NCBI GenBank assembly: GCA_018242765.1
Contig: JAFEBH010000027.1
Coordinates: forward strand, 79,690 to 143,689
Reading direction: 5' to 3'
From: Nitrospira sp.
GTDB lineage: Bacteria; Nitrospirota; Nitrospiria; Nitrospirales; Nitrospiraceae
DNA length: 64,000 nt
Shown: positions 15,812 through 24,551 of the stretch, piece by piece
Layout of the letters: every line of letters begins with the position of its first letter
How positions within the stretch are numbered: the stretch's first letter is position 1
The notes under the pieces: generated by a model
Seen by the model: only the letters and a program-made list of their open reading frames with translations
The model's database searches: none
What the model was told of the DNA's origin: nothing
Made by a program: the position numbers and the translations under genes

Positions 15812-16888
15812 TCATACCTCCTTGCCGTCCTTGCCCAGCCGCCGATAGACGCCCGTATCGAACTCGCCGCGATTCAACTTCTGCCACAAGGCGGTGTATC
15901 CGTCGCTGTTCGTGTAGGCCGGATCGCAAAACATACGATGATGTCGGCCTTTGATCTCATCGAGCCGGTATCCCATGGTCTTCAGAAAATTCTCGTTCGC
16001 CGTCAGAACCGCTCCTTCCAGCGTGAACTCGACGCAGATGTACGATTTATCGATCGCATCCACGATCCCCTTCATGTTATGACGCTGGATCTCTTGCTCG
16101 GTGAGGTCGTAACGCACCCCCAGATATTTGCGAGGCTTGCCGTTCTTGCCGAGAATCGGCTTGATCACCGCATCCACATAGTACGGCGATCCGTCCTTCG
16201 CTCGATTTTTGATGACACCGCGGAAAATCTGCCCCCGCCCGATCGTCTGCCACATGGCCTTGAACACGTCTTTGGGCATATCGGGATGCCTGGTGATGCT
16301 GTGCGGGCTACCTATCAATTCTTGTTTCGAGTATTTGGAGATATCGATGTACTTGTCGTTGACGGTGAGGATATCGCCTTTGAGATTGGCTTCCGACACA
16401 ATGCTGGTCGTATTCATGATATCGACGCGGGCGTTGAGTTCATCCCGGAGATCCTCAAGCTCAAGTTGTTGCTGGGTCACGTCAATGGCGAACTCAATGA
16501 TCTTGACCGGTTTGCCGAGGACGCTGATCACGGAGGCGCCCATGGCTTGCACCCAGACTTCCTTGCCGCCCTTCCCCACCCACTTATAGATGCAGGAGCC
16601 GGACTCTCCGCGCTTCACCTTGTCCCAATACGCTTGGAACGCCGGCTGCTCCATCTGTGCCGGATCGCTGAACACTCGCCGATGTTTACCCTTGATCTCG
16701 TTGAGCGTACAGCCGAGCAGGGTCAGGAAATAGTCATTGGCGACAATGAAAGTCCCGTCGAGATCGCATTCGCAAACGGCTTGAACCCTATTGAGAGCTT
16801 TGCACCACTCATTCATGTGACACCTCATGTTTAGTCGCTCTTTCTCGGCCATCTCCCCCAAACACATCGGGAGCATTCCCGTGTTCAA
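15812..16888 (-). CDS. chemoreceptor N-terminal part, three PAS domains, ends at premature TGA
   Basis: 358 residues without membrane helices: PAS 1 (about 30-140), an Aer-like PAS 2 (about 145-265) with the RHPDMPKDVF motif and KNRAKDGSPYYV, and PAS 3 (about 270-358) broken off after GKDGKEV. In E. coli Aer the corresponding RHPDMPK region helps bind FAD, so an energy-taxis role is plausible. The true start may be the ATG at 16816 (MNEWCKAL), which has AGGTG five bases upstream; the frame opens at 16888. The gene should continue into 14417-15778 but stops at a TGA replacing Trp. A FliA-driven RNA terminates about 100 bases upstream, so receptor expression could depend on terminator readthrough. 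Confidence 0.75.
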   Translation of the reverse strand: MNTGMLPMCLGEMAEKERLNMRCHMNEWCKALNRVQAVCECDLDGTFIVANDYFLTLLGCTLNEIKGKHRRVFSDPAQMEQPAFQAYWDKVKRGESGSCIYKWVGKGGKEVWVQAMGASVISVLGKPVKIIEFAIDVTQQQLELEDLRDELNARVDIMNTTSIVSEANLKGDILTVNDKYIDISKYSKQELIGSPHSITRHPDMPKDVFKAMWQTIGRGQIFRGVIKNRAKDGSPYYVDAVIKPILGKNGKPRKYLGVRYDLTEQEIQRHNMKGIVDAIDKSYICVEFTLEGAVLTANENFLKTMGYRLDEIKGRHHRMFCDPAYTNSDGYTALWQKLNRGEFDTGVYRRLGKDGKEV

Positions 16889-16985
16889 AAGCGGCGCTCA
16901 ATTGGAACTCCGTCCTCAAATTACAACACCCATTCACGCGGCGCCTCTATTGTTCAGCGTGGTCGCAGTCACGTCGAAGCTCGCC

Positions 16986-17038
16986 AATAAAAAAAGCGCG
17001 TTCATGAGACCCCTGTGTTGAGTTCTCATGAATGCGCC
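16986..17038 (-). terminator. intrinsic terminator of small RNA copy B
   Basis: On the minus strand GCGCATTCATGAGA pairs with TCTCATGAACGCGC (long stem, a few mismatches) around a loop of about 14 bases, and is followed by TTTTTTTATT. Confidence 0.78.
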
Positions 17039-17113
17039 TACAACTGACAGGTCTTTCTCCTGCCCGCCCAGGCTGTCGAGCCTGTGTGCTCGACAGATAT
17101 TCAACCGTTTGCT
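16990..17113 (-). ncRNA. candidate FliA-dependent small RNA, copy B
   Basis: Predicted transcript of about 124 nt between a sigma-28 promoter (17120-17146) and the terminator at 16986-17038. It starts with a region containing ACGGTTGA, then a nine-pair hairpin CTGTCGAGC-ACACAG-GCTCGACAG, then the shared core with hairpin GCAGG-AGAAAGA-CCTGT and CAGTTGTAGGCGCA, then the terminator. The 41-base core (17033-17073) is 35/41 identical to 3439-3479. The 5' hairpin differs between copies while the core is kept, which is what a functional RNA family would show. No peptide frame is conserved. It sits about 100 bases upstream of the broken receptor gene, so a leader or attenuator role cannot be excluded. 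Confidence 0.62.
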
Positions 17114-17119
17114 CTACAG

Positions 17120-17146
17120 CTATCGGCTTAGGATGGAAAATCTTGA
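17120..17146 (-). promoter_or_regulatory. sigma-28 (FliA) promoter for small RNA copy B
   Basis: Minus-strand TCAA, 15 bases, GCCGATAG. Only two positions differ from the consensus. Confidence 0.75.
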
Positions 17147-17153
17147 GCGCCGA

Positions 17154-17300
17154 TCACCATTGAATCTTCGAGAAGTGAAAACATGACCACGAGGAGAACG
17201 CGTGGACGATCAACGGCCTGCCCATCTCACCCTTGAGAAGAAAGATCTCGTTGGCGGTGAGTACTGCCCCATCAAGGTCGAACTCGATGATCGCGTGCGC
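17154..17300 (-). pseudogene. remnant of a chemoreceptor PAS domain
   Basis: An open stretch without a start codon reads AHAIIEFDLDGAVLTANEIF and then diverges to a stop. The motif matches the beginning of PAS domains in the neighbouring receptors (for example VEFDLNGNILSAN). Stops lie just upstream in this frame. It overlaps the region upstream of the copy-B small-RNA promoter and probably remains from a deleted receptor copy. Confidence 0.5.
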
Positions 17301-17415
17301 TCAATTCATCGCGTCAGACAAGATGGCAAGGTCTTACGTATTCGATGTATCCAACTCGAGGATCATGATGCGTTCAGCTCAGAGGCTCCCAGTCCCGCTC
17401 CCCTCTCTCATCCGG

Positions 17416-17934
17416 CTAGGCGGCTTGCGTCGTAGCACCGGACTCCTGCATTTCGCGGTCGGTCAGCAGGCGATCCATATCCAACAACGACACCAGCTTG
17501 TCGCCGGATTTGCCGATTCCGTTCAGAAAACTGACATCTACCTTTTGCCCGAATTCCGGCGGCGACTGGATATCCTTCGTTGCAATGTTCAAGACGTCCG
17601 ACACCGCATCCACGACTAACCCCATGACTTTGTCCTGCACGACCACCACCACGATGACGGTGAACATCGTGTAGTCGATCATCGGCATACCGAACTTCGT
17701 CCGCAGTTCGATGATCGGCACGATCGTGCCGCGCAAGTTGAGCACCCCTTTGATATGTGACGGGGTATTCGGAATCTTGGTGACGGTGGTGTAGCCCTTG
17801 ATCTCCTGCACCCGGAGAATATCGACTCCATACAGTTCGTCGCCGAGACTAAAGGTGAGGAATTGACTGCCGTCGGTCGCCAGTCCGATTTGCTGCGTCT
17901 CGCTCGTGATGCCAGATGTCCCATCTGCCGACAT
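17416..17934 (-). CDS. cheW: chemotaxis coupling protein CheW
   Basis: About 172 residues, a single CheW (SH3-like) domain: QFLTFSLGDELYGVDILRVQEI, the conserved PNTPSHIKGVLNLRG loop that contacts receptors and CheA, and DAVSDVLNI. It links chemoreceptors to CheA in the cytoplasmic array. The start at 17934 is preferred over 17970 because AAGGAGG lies five bases before that ATG. It is the last gene of the cheY-cheZ-like-cheA-receptor-cheW run, 67 bases after the receptor at 18001-20751. Confidence 0.95.
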   Translation of the reverse strand: MSADGTSGITSETQQIGLATDGSQFLTFSLGDELYGVDILRVQEIKGYTTVTKIPNTPSHIKGVLNLRGTIVPIIELRTKFGMPMIDYTMFTVIVVVVVQDKVMGLVVDAVSDVLNIATKDIQSPPEFGQKVDVSFLNGIGKSGDKLVSLLDMDRLLTDREMQESGATTQAA

Positions 17935-18000
17935 GATGTCCTCCTTGGTTTCGGCCGCGCACGCCCACATCGCTCGGCAATGCTCGGCGTTCCCCCACCG

Positions 18001-20751
18001 CTAGAACTCTTCAAACTCTGCGTCTCCGGCGCGGCCATGACCGACAACGCCGACAGTGACGCTGCTTCGCTCTTTCTTTTTCGTCGGTTTCACCGCGGCC
18101 ATCGGCTTGTTGCTCACTACCTTCCCCACAAGCCCGGACGCCTCGGATCTGGAGATTGGCTTCACTGAACCCGTCGAAGCGGCATGGTCAATTCGAAATG
18201 TATCGATTTGCCGCATGAGTTCCTTGGCCTGTTCCTTCATCGACTGGCTAGCACTGGTGGTCTCCTCAACCAGGGCCGCGTTCTGCTGCGTCGTCTCATC
18301 CATCGCCATGATCGCCTTATTCACCTGATCGATCCCGCTCGCCTGCTCTTGCGACGCCGCCGTGATCTCTTCAATGATGTCGCTCACCCGTTTCACCGAA
18401 TGCACGATCTCCTCCAGCGTCTTCCCCGATTGATCCACCAACTCGCTCCCATCCGTCACCCGCTGAATCGACTCATTAATCAACCCTTTGATCTCCTTGG
18501 CCGCCGTCGCCGATCGTTGCGCCAGATTCCGCACCTCCGCCGCCACCACCGCAAACCCCCGCCCATGCTCCCCGGCCCGAGCCGCTTCCACCGCCGCGTT
18601 CAACGCCAACAGATTCGTCTGAAACGCAATCTCATCGATCACCGTAATGATGTCGGCGATCTTCTTGCTGCTCTTGTTGATCTCCGCCATCGCGTCGACG
18701 GCCCGTTTCGTGACCGTCCCGCCCTTGTCCGCCGTCTCCCGTGCGGTCGCCGCCAGTTGGTTGGCTTGTTTCGCATTATCGGCGTTTTGCTTCACCGTGC
18801 TCGTCATCTCCTCCATCGACGCGCTGGTCTCTTCCAACGACCCCGCCTGTTCGCTCGTCCGCTGCGCCAAGTCCTCGTTCCCCTTCGTGATCTGATCCGC
18901 TCCCAACGCCACGCTCGCCACCGCTTCCCGCACCGTGATGATCGTCTTGGCCAAATTCCTCAGCGCGCTGTTCAAGCTGGTCTTCATCTGCTCGAATTCG
19001 CCTTGATAGGATCCCGTCATCTCCTGCCTCAAATCGTTGCTCGCCAGTGCGGTGAGCACCACTTGGGCTTCGTGCAAAGGCGCAACAATGGTATCAAGGA
19101 GCTGGTTGACGCTCTGAGTAAGTGCCTTGGCCGCGCCATCGAACTGTTCGGTTTTGATACGTTCCGACAGCTGCCCGGTTGCCGCCACGACAATCAGCTT
19201 TTCCACTTCGTCTTGTGCCTGCTTCTGTCCTGTGATGTCGACGGCCAGCATCACTATTTTGTACGCCCGCCCCATCTCATCCTTGACCGGATTGTAGCTG
19301 GCCTGCAGCCAGACCTCCTTGCCGCCCTTCGTAAGGTGCTTATACACTCCCGCGTCGAAGTCACCCCGACTCAGCTTCTGCCAGAAGGCTTGATACTCGC
19401 TGCTGCCGGAAAAGACAGGTTCGCAGAACAAGCGATGATGCCGCCCCTTGATCTCGTTGATCGTATAACCAAGCAACTGCAAACAATTGCTGTTCGCCGA
19501 GAGAATGTTTCCATTGAGGTCGAACTCGACCATGGAATATGACGCATTAATCGCGTCGACGATTCCTTTCATGTTCAGGCGAGCGAGCTCATACTCCGTG
19601 ACGTCGTAACGAACACCCAAATACTTCTTCGGCTTGCCGTTTGTCCCCATAATGGGTTTGATGACCGCATCGACATAATACGGTGTGCCGTCTTTCCTAC
19701 GGTTCTTGATGACGCCGTGGAATATCTCCCCCCGCCCGATCGTCTGCCACATCGTCTTGAAGATCTCCTTCGACGTATCAGGATGCCGCGTGATGCTGTG
19801 TGGCTTTCCGAGCAACTCTTCCTTCGAATATTGGGAGACCTGCGAATATTTCTCATTGGCCGTAATGATATTCCCCTTCAAGTCGCCCTCCGAGACAATA
19901 CTCGTGACATTCATGATGTCCACACAAGCATTCATCTCTTCGATCGCTTCCTGCTGCTTTGCCATGGACTGCTCTAATGCCTCGCCCATCCGATTGAAGG
20001 CTTCTGCCAACTGCCCGATCTCGTCCTTCGATTCCACAACCGCTCGAGCCGTGAGATCACCTCCGGCGAGCTTTGCAACCGCTTGCCTGAGATTGCCCAA
20101 CGAACGACCGATCATCCGTGAGATTATCCCACCCAGTATCAGCCCTACGCATATCCCACCGATGATGAGCCCCACTAAGACATTCCGGGCGCGCTCGTAC
20201 AGAACCAAACTCTCCTTATAGACCGCTTCGGCATGCATCTCCGTAATGCTTGCCAATTTGGTGGCTCGACTCATCACCTGCTGCGCACCCGGTATGACCT
20301 CATGGACCTTCTTGATCGCATTGACATTGTCATTCTGCAGAGTCAAGCGCACAGCTTCGTCCATCACCGCCATGTAGGGAGGGAAAATGTGCTCAAGCTC
20401 GGATACCATGGTTTTCGCTTCATCCAGGGACGTCAGCTGTTTGAAGTCGGATAACCTGTCATGAAATCGCTGTGTGAGTCCGGCGATATCTTGGGCGAAT
20501 TGTTCCTTTTCCTTCTGATCCGTTGAAATGATCGCGGCGCGGGTCAACCGACTGATGCCGGTGATGGCCAGGTTGACATCCTTAATCGCGGACACTCCCT
20601 GGAGTTCCTGCTCATATAAGGTTTTTACCGTACCGTTGACGGTCTCAGTGGTGCTGATTCCAAAATACCCGACACCGGCCATGATCGCGCCGACCATGCC
20701 GAACGCGAGCATCAACTTCACTGATGTCTTGAGATCCTTAACGAGACTCAT
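18001..20751 (-). CDS. methyl-accepting chemotaxis protein with Aer-like PAS
   Basis: 916 residues: membrane helix 1 (about 12-33), periplasmic four-helix-bundle domain, membrane helix 2 (about 190-212, VLVGLIIGGICVGLILGG), HAMP, an Aer-like PAS domain (about 275-395; TRHPDTSKEIFKTMW and KNRRKDGTPYYV), a second PAS domain (about 395-510), and the methylation/signalling domain with FQTNLLALNAAVEAARAGE. The tail ends EFEEF. The Aer-like PAS suggests flavin-based redox or oxygen sensing, but Aer's Trp in PWSGIVKN is Phe here (IFHGVIKN). Located between cheA and cheW, so probably the core receptor of this array. An AGGAGG lies 14 bases before the start, slightly far. Confidence 0.94.
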   Translation of the reverse strand: MSLVKDLKTSVKLMLAFGMVGAIMAGVGYFGISTTETVNGTVKTLYEQELQGVSAIKDVNLAITGISRLTRAAIISTDQKEKEQFAQDIAGLTQRFHDRLSDFKQLTSLDEAKTMVSELEHIFPPYMAVMDEAVRLTLQNDNVNAIKKVHEVIPGAQQVMSRATKLASITEMHAEAVYKESLVLYERARNVLVGLIIGGICVGLILGGIISRMIGRSLGNLRQAVAKLAGGDLTARAVVESKDEIGQLAEAFNRMGEALEQSMAKQQEAIEEMNACVDIMNVTSIVSEGDLKGNIITANEKYSQVSQYSKEELLGKPHSITRHPDTSKEIFKTMWQTIGRGEIFHGVIKNRRKDGTPYYVDAVIKPIMGTNGKPKKYLGVRYDVTEYELARLNMKGIVDAINASYSMVEFDLNGNILSANSNCLQLLGYTINEIKGRHHRLFCEPVFSGSSEYQAFWQKLSRGDFDAGVYKHLTKGGKEVWLQASYNPVKDEMGRAYKIVMLAVDITGQKQAQDEVEKLIVVAATGQLSERIKTEQFDGAAKALTQSVNQLLDTIVAPLHEAQVVLTALASNDLRQEMTGSYQGEFEQMKTSLNSALRNLAKTIITVREAVASVALGADQITKGNEDLAQRTSEQAGSLEETSASMEEMTSTVKQNADNAKQANQLAATARETADKGGTVTKRAVDAMAEINKSSKKIADIITVIDEIAFQTNLLALNAAVEAARAGEHGRGFAVVAAEVRNLAQRSATAAKEIKGLINESIQRVTDGSELVDQSGKTLEEIVHSVKRVSDIIEEITAASQEQASGIDQVNKAIMAMDETTQQNAALVEETTSASQSMKEQAKELMRQIDTFRIDHAASTGSVKPISRSEASGLVGKVVSNKPMAAVKPTKKKERSSVTVGVVGHGRAGDAEFEEF

Positions 20752-20868
20752 GATGTGACAAGACCTCCTGTCCGGTGTTAGGTTGGTAGTCGTCTACGCC
20801 CATCTATTCTCCGGACAACTCTCGCTCGAGAAACTCACCGCCACCCATGGTTATGATTGTCATCATAA

Positions 20869-23067
20869 TCAGGCAGCGACAGGACGCTCGCGGCGCGCGA
20901 TTTCGATCAGCCCGCGGACGTCCACGATAAATCCGACGGTCCCATCGCCTAAGATCGTCGCACCGGCAATGCCTTCGACCTTGCGGAAGTTCTGCTCCAT
21001 GCTTTTAATCACGACCTGTTGTTGACCGAGAATCTCATCGACCATGACGGCCACACGTTCGCCTTCCGTTTCCAGGATCAAGAGGATCGCCTGTTTTGGA
21101 TCGGTATAGTCAGGATCGTTGCCGAACACTTCATAGAGACGCGTCATCGGGATATAGGTACCCCTCACGTTGATGAGCTCCCCTTTTCCTACGACCGTCT
21201 TGATGGATTCCGCTTTCGGCTGAGTCGACTCCAAGATCGAGAGCAACGGCACGATATAGGTCTCTTTGCCGACTCGGACCGTCATGCCGTCGATGATCGC
21301 GAGCGTGAGCGGCAATTTCAGTGTGAATGTCGTACCTGTTCCTTGCGCCGTCTTGATACTGACGGTCCCCCCCAGCGCTTCGATGTTGCGTTTGACCACA
21401 TCCATCCCCACGCCGCGTCCGGAGACATCCGTCACTTTCTCGGCCGTCGAAAATCCTGGGCGGAAGATCAACCCCCAAATTTGCTCATCCGAGAGTTTTT
21501 CACTTTCGCCGATCAGCCCCTGCTTCACGGCCTTGGCGAGGATTTTCTCGCGATTGAGACCACGACCGTCGTCCTCCACCGTGATGCAAATGCTGCCGCC
21601 CTCATGAAAGGCATTGAGACGGATGGTGCCCACCTCGGACTTGTTGTTGTCGAGCCGTTCTTCCGGCAGTTCCAATCCGTGATCGGCCGAGTTTCTGACC
21701 AGATGGGTCAAGGGATCTCCGATGGACTCGATGACGGTCTTGTCCAGTTCAGTTTCTTCGCCCGAGAGAACCAGTTGGATCTTCTTTCCCGCCTTCGAGG
21801 AGAGATCACGCACCAACCTTGGAAACCGGCTGAATGCCGTGCCGATGGGGAGCATGCGGATGCCCATGACACGTTCTTGAATCTCCCTTGTATTGCGCTC
21901 TAATTGGGCGACTCGTTCCAACAGCAACGGGAGCCGCCGCATCTCAAACCGAGACCCCAGATCACTCAGCATGGATTGGGTAATGATCAATTCGCCCACG
22001 AGGTTGATCAGCTTGTCGATTTTTGCGGTATCCACACGAATGGATGTGGTGTCTGTTTTCTTCGTTTGTACCGCCGCTTCCTGCTGTCGTTGGGTATTGA
22101 GCGCTTGTTCGAGTTGATGCGGGGTGACAGCCTTCTGCGCAACGAGAATCTCGCCGACTCGTTTCTGCTGGGACAATGCCTGTTCAAGAACGGCCGGTGA
22201 CACCATACCGCTCTCCACCAAGATTTCCCCAAGATGTTTGGGCTTATCACTGTCCGCGTGAGGGGGGAGGGGGGAGGGGGGAGGGGTCGTGGGCTGACTG
22301 GAATCAGACATCACATCACTCTTTCCCTCCAATTCCTTTCCCCTGATCTCTTCAATGATGAGTTTGCTGTCTTCCCGAACAAACTCGAAGGCGGACTCAA
22401 CGGTTTTCAGGTCCTTGCCGGTGACAAGTCGTAACTCCCAGGAGAGATAGCACTTTTCCGGGTCGACCTCGGCCAGATCCGGCACTCGAGACATATCGAG
22501 CGTCACCGAACTCAGATCTCCAAGACCGCTCAACTCCTTTAAGATCTGCAGAGGATCAAGTCCGCGTTGAAACAACCATTCCGGCGGAGTCCACGTGATG
22601 AGATAGCTGTGCTCTTGAACACCGGACTGCGCAGAAGCAGCCACCGGCTGTTCCTGCGGCACGGCGGGCGGCTGAACACCCGATGCACTCGCGGACGCCA
22701 GCTCTGCCGTCAGGCGTTGAACCGTCTCATCATCCACCGCCATCCCGGACTTCACGGCTTCAATTAAGGTCTTCAGGCAATCCGTGGACTTGAGCAGTAA
22801 ATCAGCAATCTGCGGCGATACCGCTTTCTCCCCGTTTCTCAGCAAGTCGAGCAAGGTCTCCATTTTATGGGTAAATTGGGTCACGGCATTGAATCCGAAC
22901 ATCCCGCTCGCCCCTTTGATCGAATGGGCTGAACGGAAGATCTTGGCAAGCAACTCAAGGTCTTCCGGATGCTGCTCCAACGCCAACAAGCCTTCCTCAA
23001 CGATCGCCAAATGCTCGGCTGCTTCTTCGAAAAAGGCCTCCCGAAATTGTGCGAAATCGTCACTCAT
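20869..23067 (-). CDS. cheA: chemotaxis histidine kinase CheA
   Basis: About 732 residues. P1/HPt with phosphoacceptor His48 in IFRSAHSIKGASGMF; a P2-like middle region (about 150-250); an unusual linker with Pro-rich TTPPPSPLPPH followed by a paired motif LGEILVESGMVSPAVLEQAL / VGEILVAQKAVTPHQLEQAL; P3 dimerisation (INLVGELIITQSML); P4 ATPase with DDGRGLNREKI and GRGVGMDVV; and a C-terminal CheW-like domain. It phosphorylates CheY when receptors signal. The ATG at 23067 is preferred to a GTG 15 bases upstream because AGGA lies five bases before it. The Pro-rich linker is encoded by a heptanucleotide repeat (22262-22286). Confidence 0.95.
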   Translation of the reverse strand: MSDDFAQFREAFFEEAAEHLAIVEEGLLALEQHPEDLELLAKIFRSAHSIKGASGMFGFNAVTQFTHKMETLLDLLRNGEKAVSPQIADLLLKSTDCLKTLIEAVKSGMAVDDETVQRLTAELASASASGVQPPAVPQEQPVAASAQSGVQEHSYLITWTPPEWLFQRGLDPLQILKELSGLGDLSSVTLDMSRVPDLAEVDPEKCYLSWELRLVTGKDLKTVESAFEFVREDSKLIIEEIRGKELEGKSDVMSDSSQPTTPPPSPLPPHADSDKPKHLGEILVESGMVSPAVLEQALSQQKRVGEILVAQKAVTPHQLEQALNTQRQQEAAVQTKKTDTTSIRVDTAKIDKLINLVGELIITQSMLSDLGSRFEMRRLPLLLERVAQLERNTREIQERVMGIRMLPIGTAFSRFPRLVRDLSSKAGKKIQLVLSGEETELDKTVIESIGDPLTHLVRNSADHGLELPEERLDNNKSEVGTIRLNAFHEGGSICITVEDDGRGLNREKILAKAVKQGLIGESEKLSDEQIWGLIFRPGFSTAEKVTDVSGRGVGMDVVKRNIEALGGTVSIKTAQGTGTTFTLKLPLTLAIIDGMTVRVGKETYIVPLLSILESTQPKAESIKTVVGKGELINVRGTYIPMTRLYEVFGNDPDYTDPKQAILLILETEGERVAVMVDEILGQQQVVIKSMEQNFRKVEGIAGATILGDGTVGFIVDVRGLIEIARRERPVAA
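22262..22286. repeat. heptanucleotide tandem repeat (GGGGGGA)3 inside cheA
   Basis: The plus strand reads three GGGGGGA units followed by GGGG. It encodes the Pro/Ser/Leu linker of CheA on the minus strand. Seven is not a multiple of three, so loss or gain of a unit would shift the reading frame. The four G-runs could also form a quadruplex in the template strand. Confidence 0.8.
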
Positions 23068-23132
23068 CCTATCCTCACTCAAACCATTTTCACGTCGTCA
23101 CGTCGTCCTACGCGAGGACGTTCACACTACCT

Positions 23133-23504
23133 TCAAGCCGGCAGTACCTTCGCAATAGTCTTCAGCAGTGTTTCAGGGTTGAACGGCTTGACGAGCCATC
23201 CAGTCGCCCCGGCTTCCTTCCCGGCCTGTTTCTTCTCGAGCGCCGATTCGGTCGTGAGCATCAGAATCGGCGTGAACTTGAACGCGCTCAATTTGCGCAA
23301 TTCCTTGATGAGAGTAATCCCGTCCATTTCCGGCATGTTGAGATCGGTCACCACGATGTCCATCTTGCCCGCTGTCGCGACTTTGTTCACGGCATCTTTC
23401 CCATGCTCGGCCTCCACAACGGCAAACCCAGCCTTGGTGAGGGTAAAGGCCACCATCTGCCGCATCGTGGGTGAATCATCAACGATCAGTGCGGTCTTCC
23501 TCAT
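23133..23504 (-). CDS. cheY: CheY-type single-domain response regulator
   Basis: About 123 residues, receiver domain only: acidic pair LIVDDSPT, phosphoacceptor Asp54 in VVTDLNMPEMDG, Thr in LMLTTES, Lys in LVKPFNPE. It accepts phosphate from CheA and binds a partner such as the flagellar switch. The start at 23504 is supported by GGAGGG six bases upstream; a longer frame to 23555 has no such signal. It lies between cheA (66 bases downstream) and the CheZ-like gene (54 bases upstream). A second CheY is encoded at 27045-27425, next to motA/motB. Confidence 0.93.
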   Translation of the reverse strand: MRKTALIVDDSPTMRQMVAFTLTKAGFAVVEAEHGKDAVNKVATAGKMDIVVTDLNMPEMDGITLIKELRKLSAFKFTPILMLTTESALEKKQAGKEAGATGWLVKPFNPETLLKTIAKVLPA

Positions 23505-23558
23505 ATTGCCCTCCGACATCAACTGCAGGGATATGTTTCTTTGTTTCAGCAGCACTCG

Positions 23559-24101
23559 TTAGAATAGCGTGACAGAATCGGCATCCTCTCCCGATCGGTC
23601 GATCGGCACCGGCTCTCCATAGTTCGGTTGTATTGCCGCCTCGTGGAGGCGACGTTCCGCTTCCATCGTATACAGATGTTCAATGTGCTGAAGCGCAGCG
23701 ATCTCCTTCTTCGCCTCTTCATCCCGCGGACCTTTCAGCAACGCGTGAAGATGTTGCTTCAGCTGGTCTAATGCCACGCCGACATGCTCGAGCTTTTGAC
23801 GCGTCATATCCTGGAACTGCATAGCCATCACAACCTTGGAAAGACTTCCCGATTGTTCATCTGTCGTGATCCCCTCATTGTCAGTCGACAAGATTCGGAG
23901 ATGCAGCATCAAGTCCATCGCCGCCCGTTCAGTCTCACCAATCACGGCACTCATTTGCGCCTTCAATGCAGGGATAATGCGCACGGCTTCGACAGCGAAG
24001 GATTCCCACGCATGCTGCTGCTCTTGCAGCATGCTGAAAGTCGCCTCCCTGTCGTCATCCCAACGCCTCAGTCTTGCATTCTCGGCTTCAGCAGAATCCA
24101 T
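23559..24101 (-). CDS. CheZ-like phosphatase homologue
   Basis: About 180 residues, mainly long amphipathic helices. The segment MAMQFQDMTRQKLEHVGVAL carries the D-x3-Q signature (FQDMTRQ) with which CheZ dephosphorylates CheY-P (Asp143 and Gln147 in E. coli). It ends DADSVTLF, recalling the short C-terminal CheY-binding tail of CheZ. The start at 24101 is preferred since GCAGGAG lies eight bases upstream. Directly upstream of cheY and downstream of the STAS gene, so in one operon with cheA. A second CheZ-like gene lies at 26407-27003; which of them acts on which CheY is unknown. Confidence 0.72.
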   Translation of the reverse strand: MDSAEAENARLRRWDDDREATFSMLQEQQHAWESFAVEAVRIIPALKAQMSAVIGETERAAMDLMLHLRILSTDNEGITTDEQSGSLSKVVMAMQFQDMTRQKLEHVGVALDQLKQHLHALLKGPRDEEAKKEIAALQHIEHLYTMEAERRLHEAAIQPNYGEPVPIDRSGEDADSVTLF

Positions 24102-24153
24102 CGATCTACTCCTGCAACTAAAGGCCTGTTGTCTGCTTGCCAGATGAGTCTCA

Positions 24154-24453
24154 CTATTCACTCAGGGAATCCGTAAACCCCAATCGATTCAATTTCGTCT
24201 GTAGATCCGGGGAAAGACCCGTTACCAACATGCGCCCTTGCTTGCGTGCCGCCAGCAGCAGCTGGATCGCGGACGTATCGACTCGGACAACGCCGCTCAG
24301 GTCCAGCGATACCAAACCATCGTTTGCAAGGAGGTTCATCAATGATTCCTTAAATTCAGCTGCTTCAAAAATAGTCAGATCGCCTGTTGGAGCCAAGTGT
24401 CTGAGATTCTGACTCTCGTCCTTAGAGGAGCCGGGTGCGGAGGAATCAGCCGT
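24154..24453 (-). CDS. STAS-domain protein
   Basis: About 99 residues: LAPTGDLTIFEAAEFKESLM, then VSLDLSGVVRVDTSAIQLLL, the usual STAS fold with the regulatory Ser/Thr site in DTSAIQ. STAS proteins bind partner kinases or scaffolds; in chemotaxis operons of several phyla one precedes the che genes, with unclear function. The frame extends to a GTG at 24489, but that start would lie six bases from a sigma-28-like -10 box, so the ATG at 24453 is preferred. It heads the STAS-cheZ-like-cheY-cheA-receptor-cheW run. Confidence 0.75.
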   Translation of the reverse strand, partial: TADSSAPGSSKDESQNLRHLAPTGDLTIFEAAEFKESLMNLLANDGLVSLDLSGVVRVDTSAIQLLLAARKQGRMLVTGLSPDLQTKLNRLGFTDSLSE

Positions 24454-24494
24454 CATCGAGCCAGGTATCCTTTCCTTGCAATCACTCACGAATC

Positions 24495-24522
24495 TTGTCG
24501 GCTGTTTTTCATCGAGGCTTGA
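24495..24522 (-). promoter_or_regulatory. weak sigma-28-like promoter upstream of the che operon
   Basis: Minus-strand TCAAG, 15 bases, GCCGACAA (T to C in the GATAA core). It lies in the 60-base gap between motB and the STAS gene. Confidence 0.45.
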
Positions 24523-24551
24523 GCAGGAGTTGGCCGAAACCCAGAGATGCT

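Noticed and set aside
15812..15814. TGA as a selenocysteine codon
   Set aside because: The paralogous receptors have Trp at this position, no redox-active Cys is expected there, and no SECIS-like hairpin follows directly.
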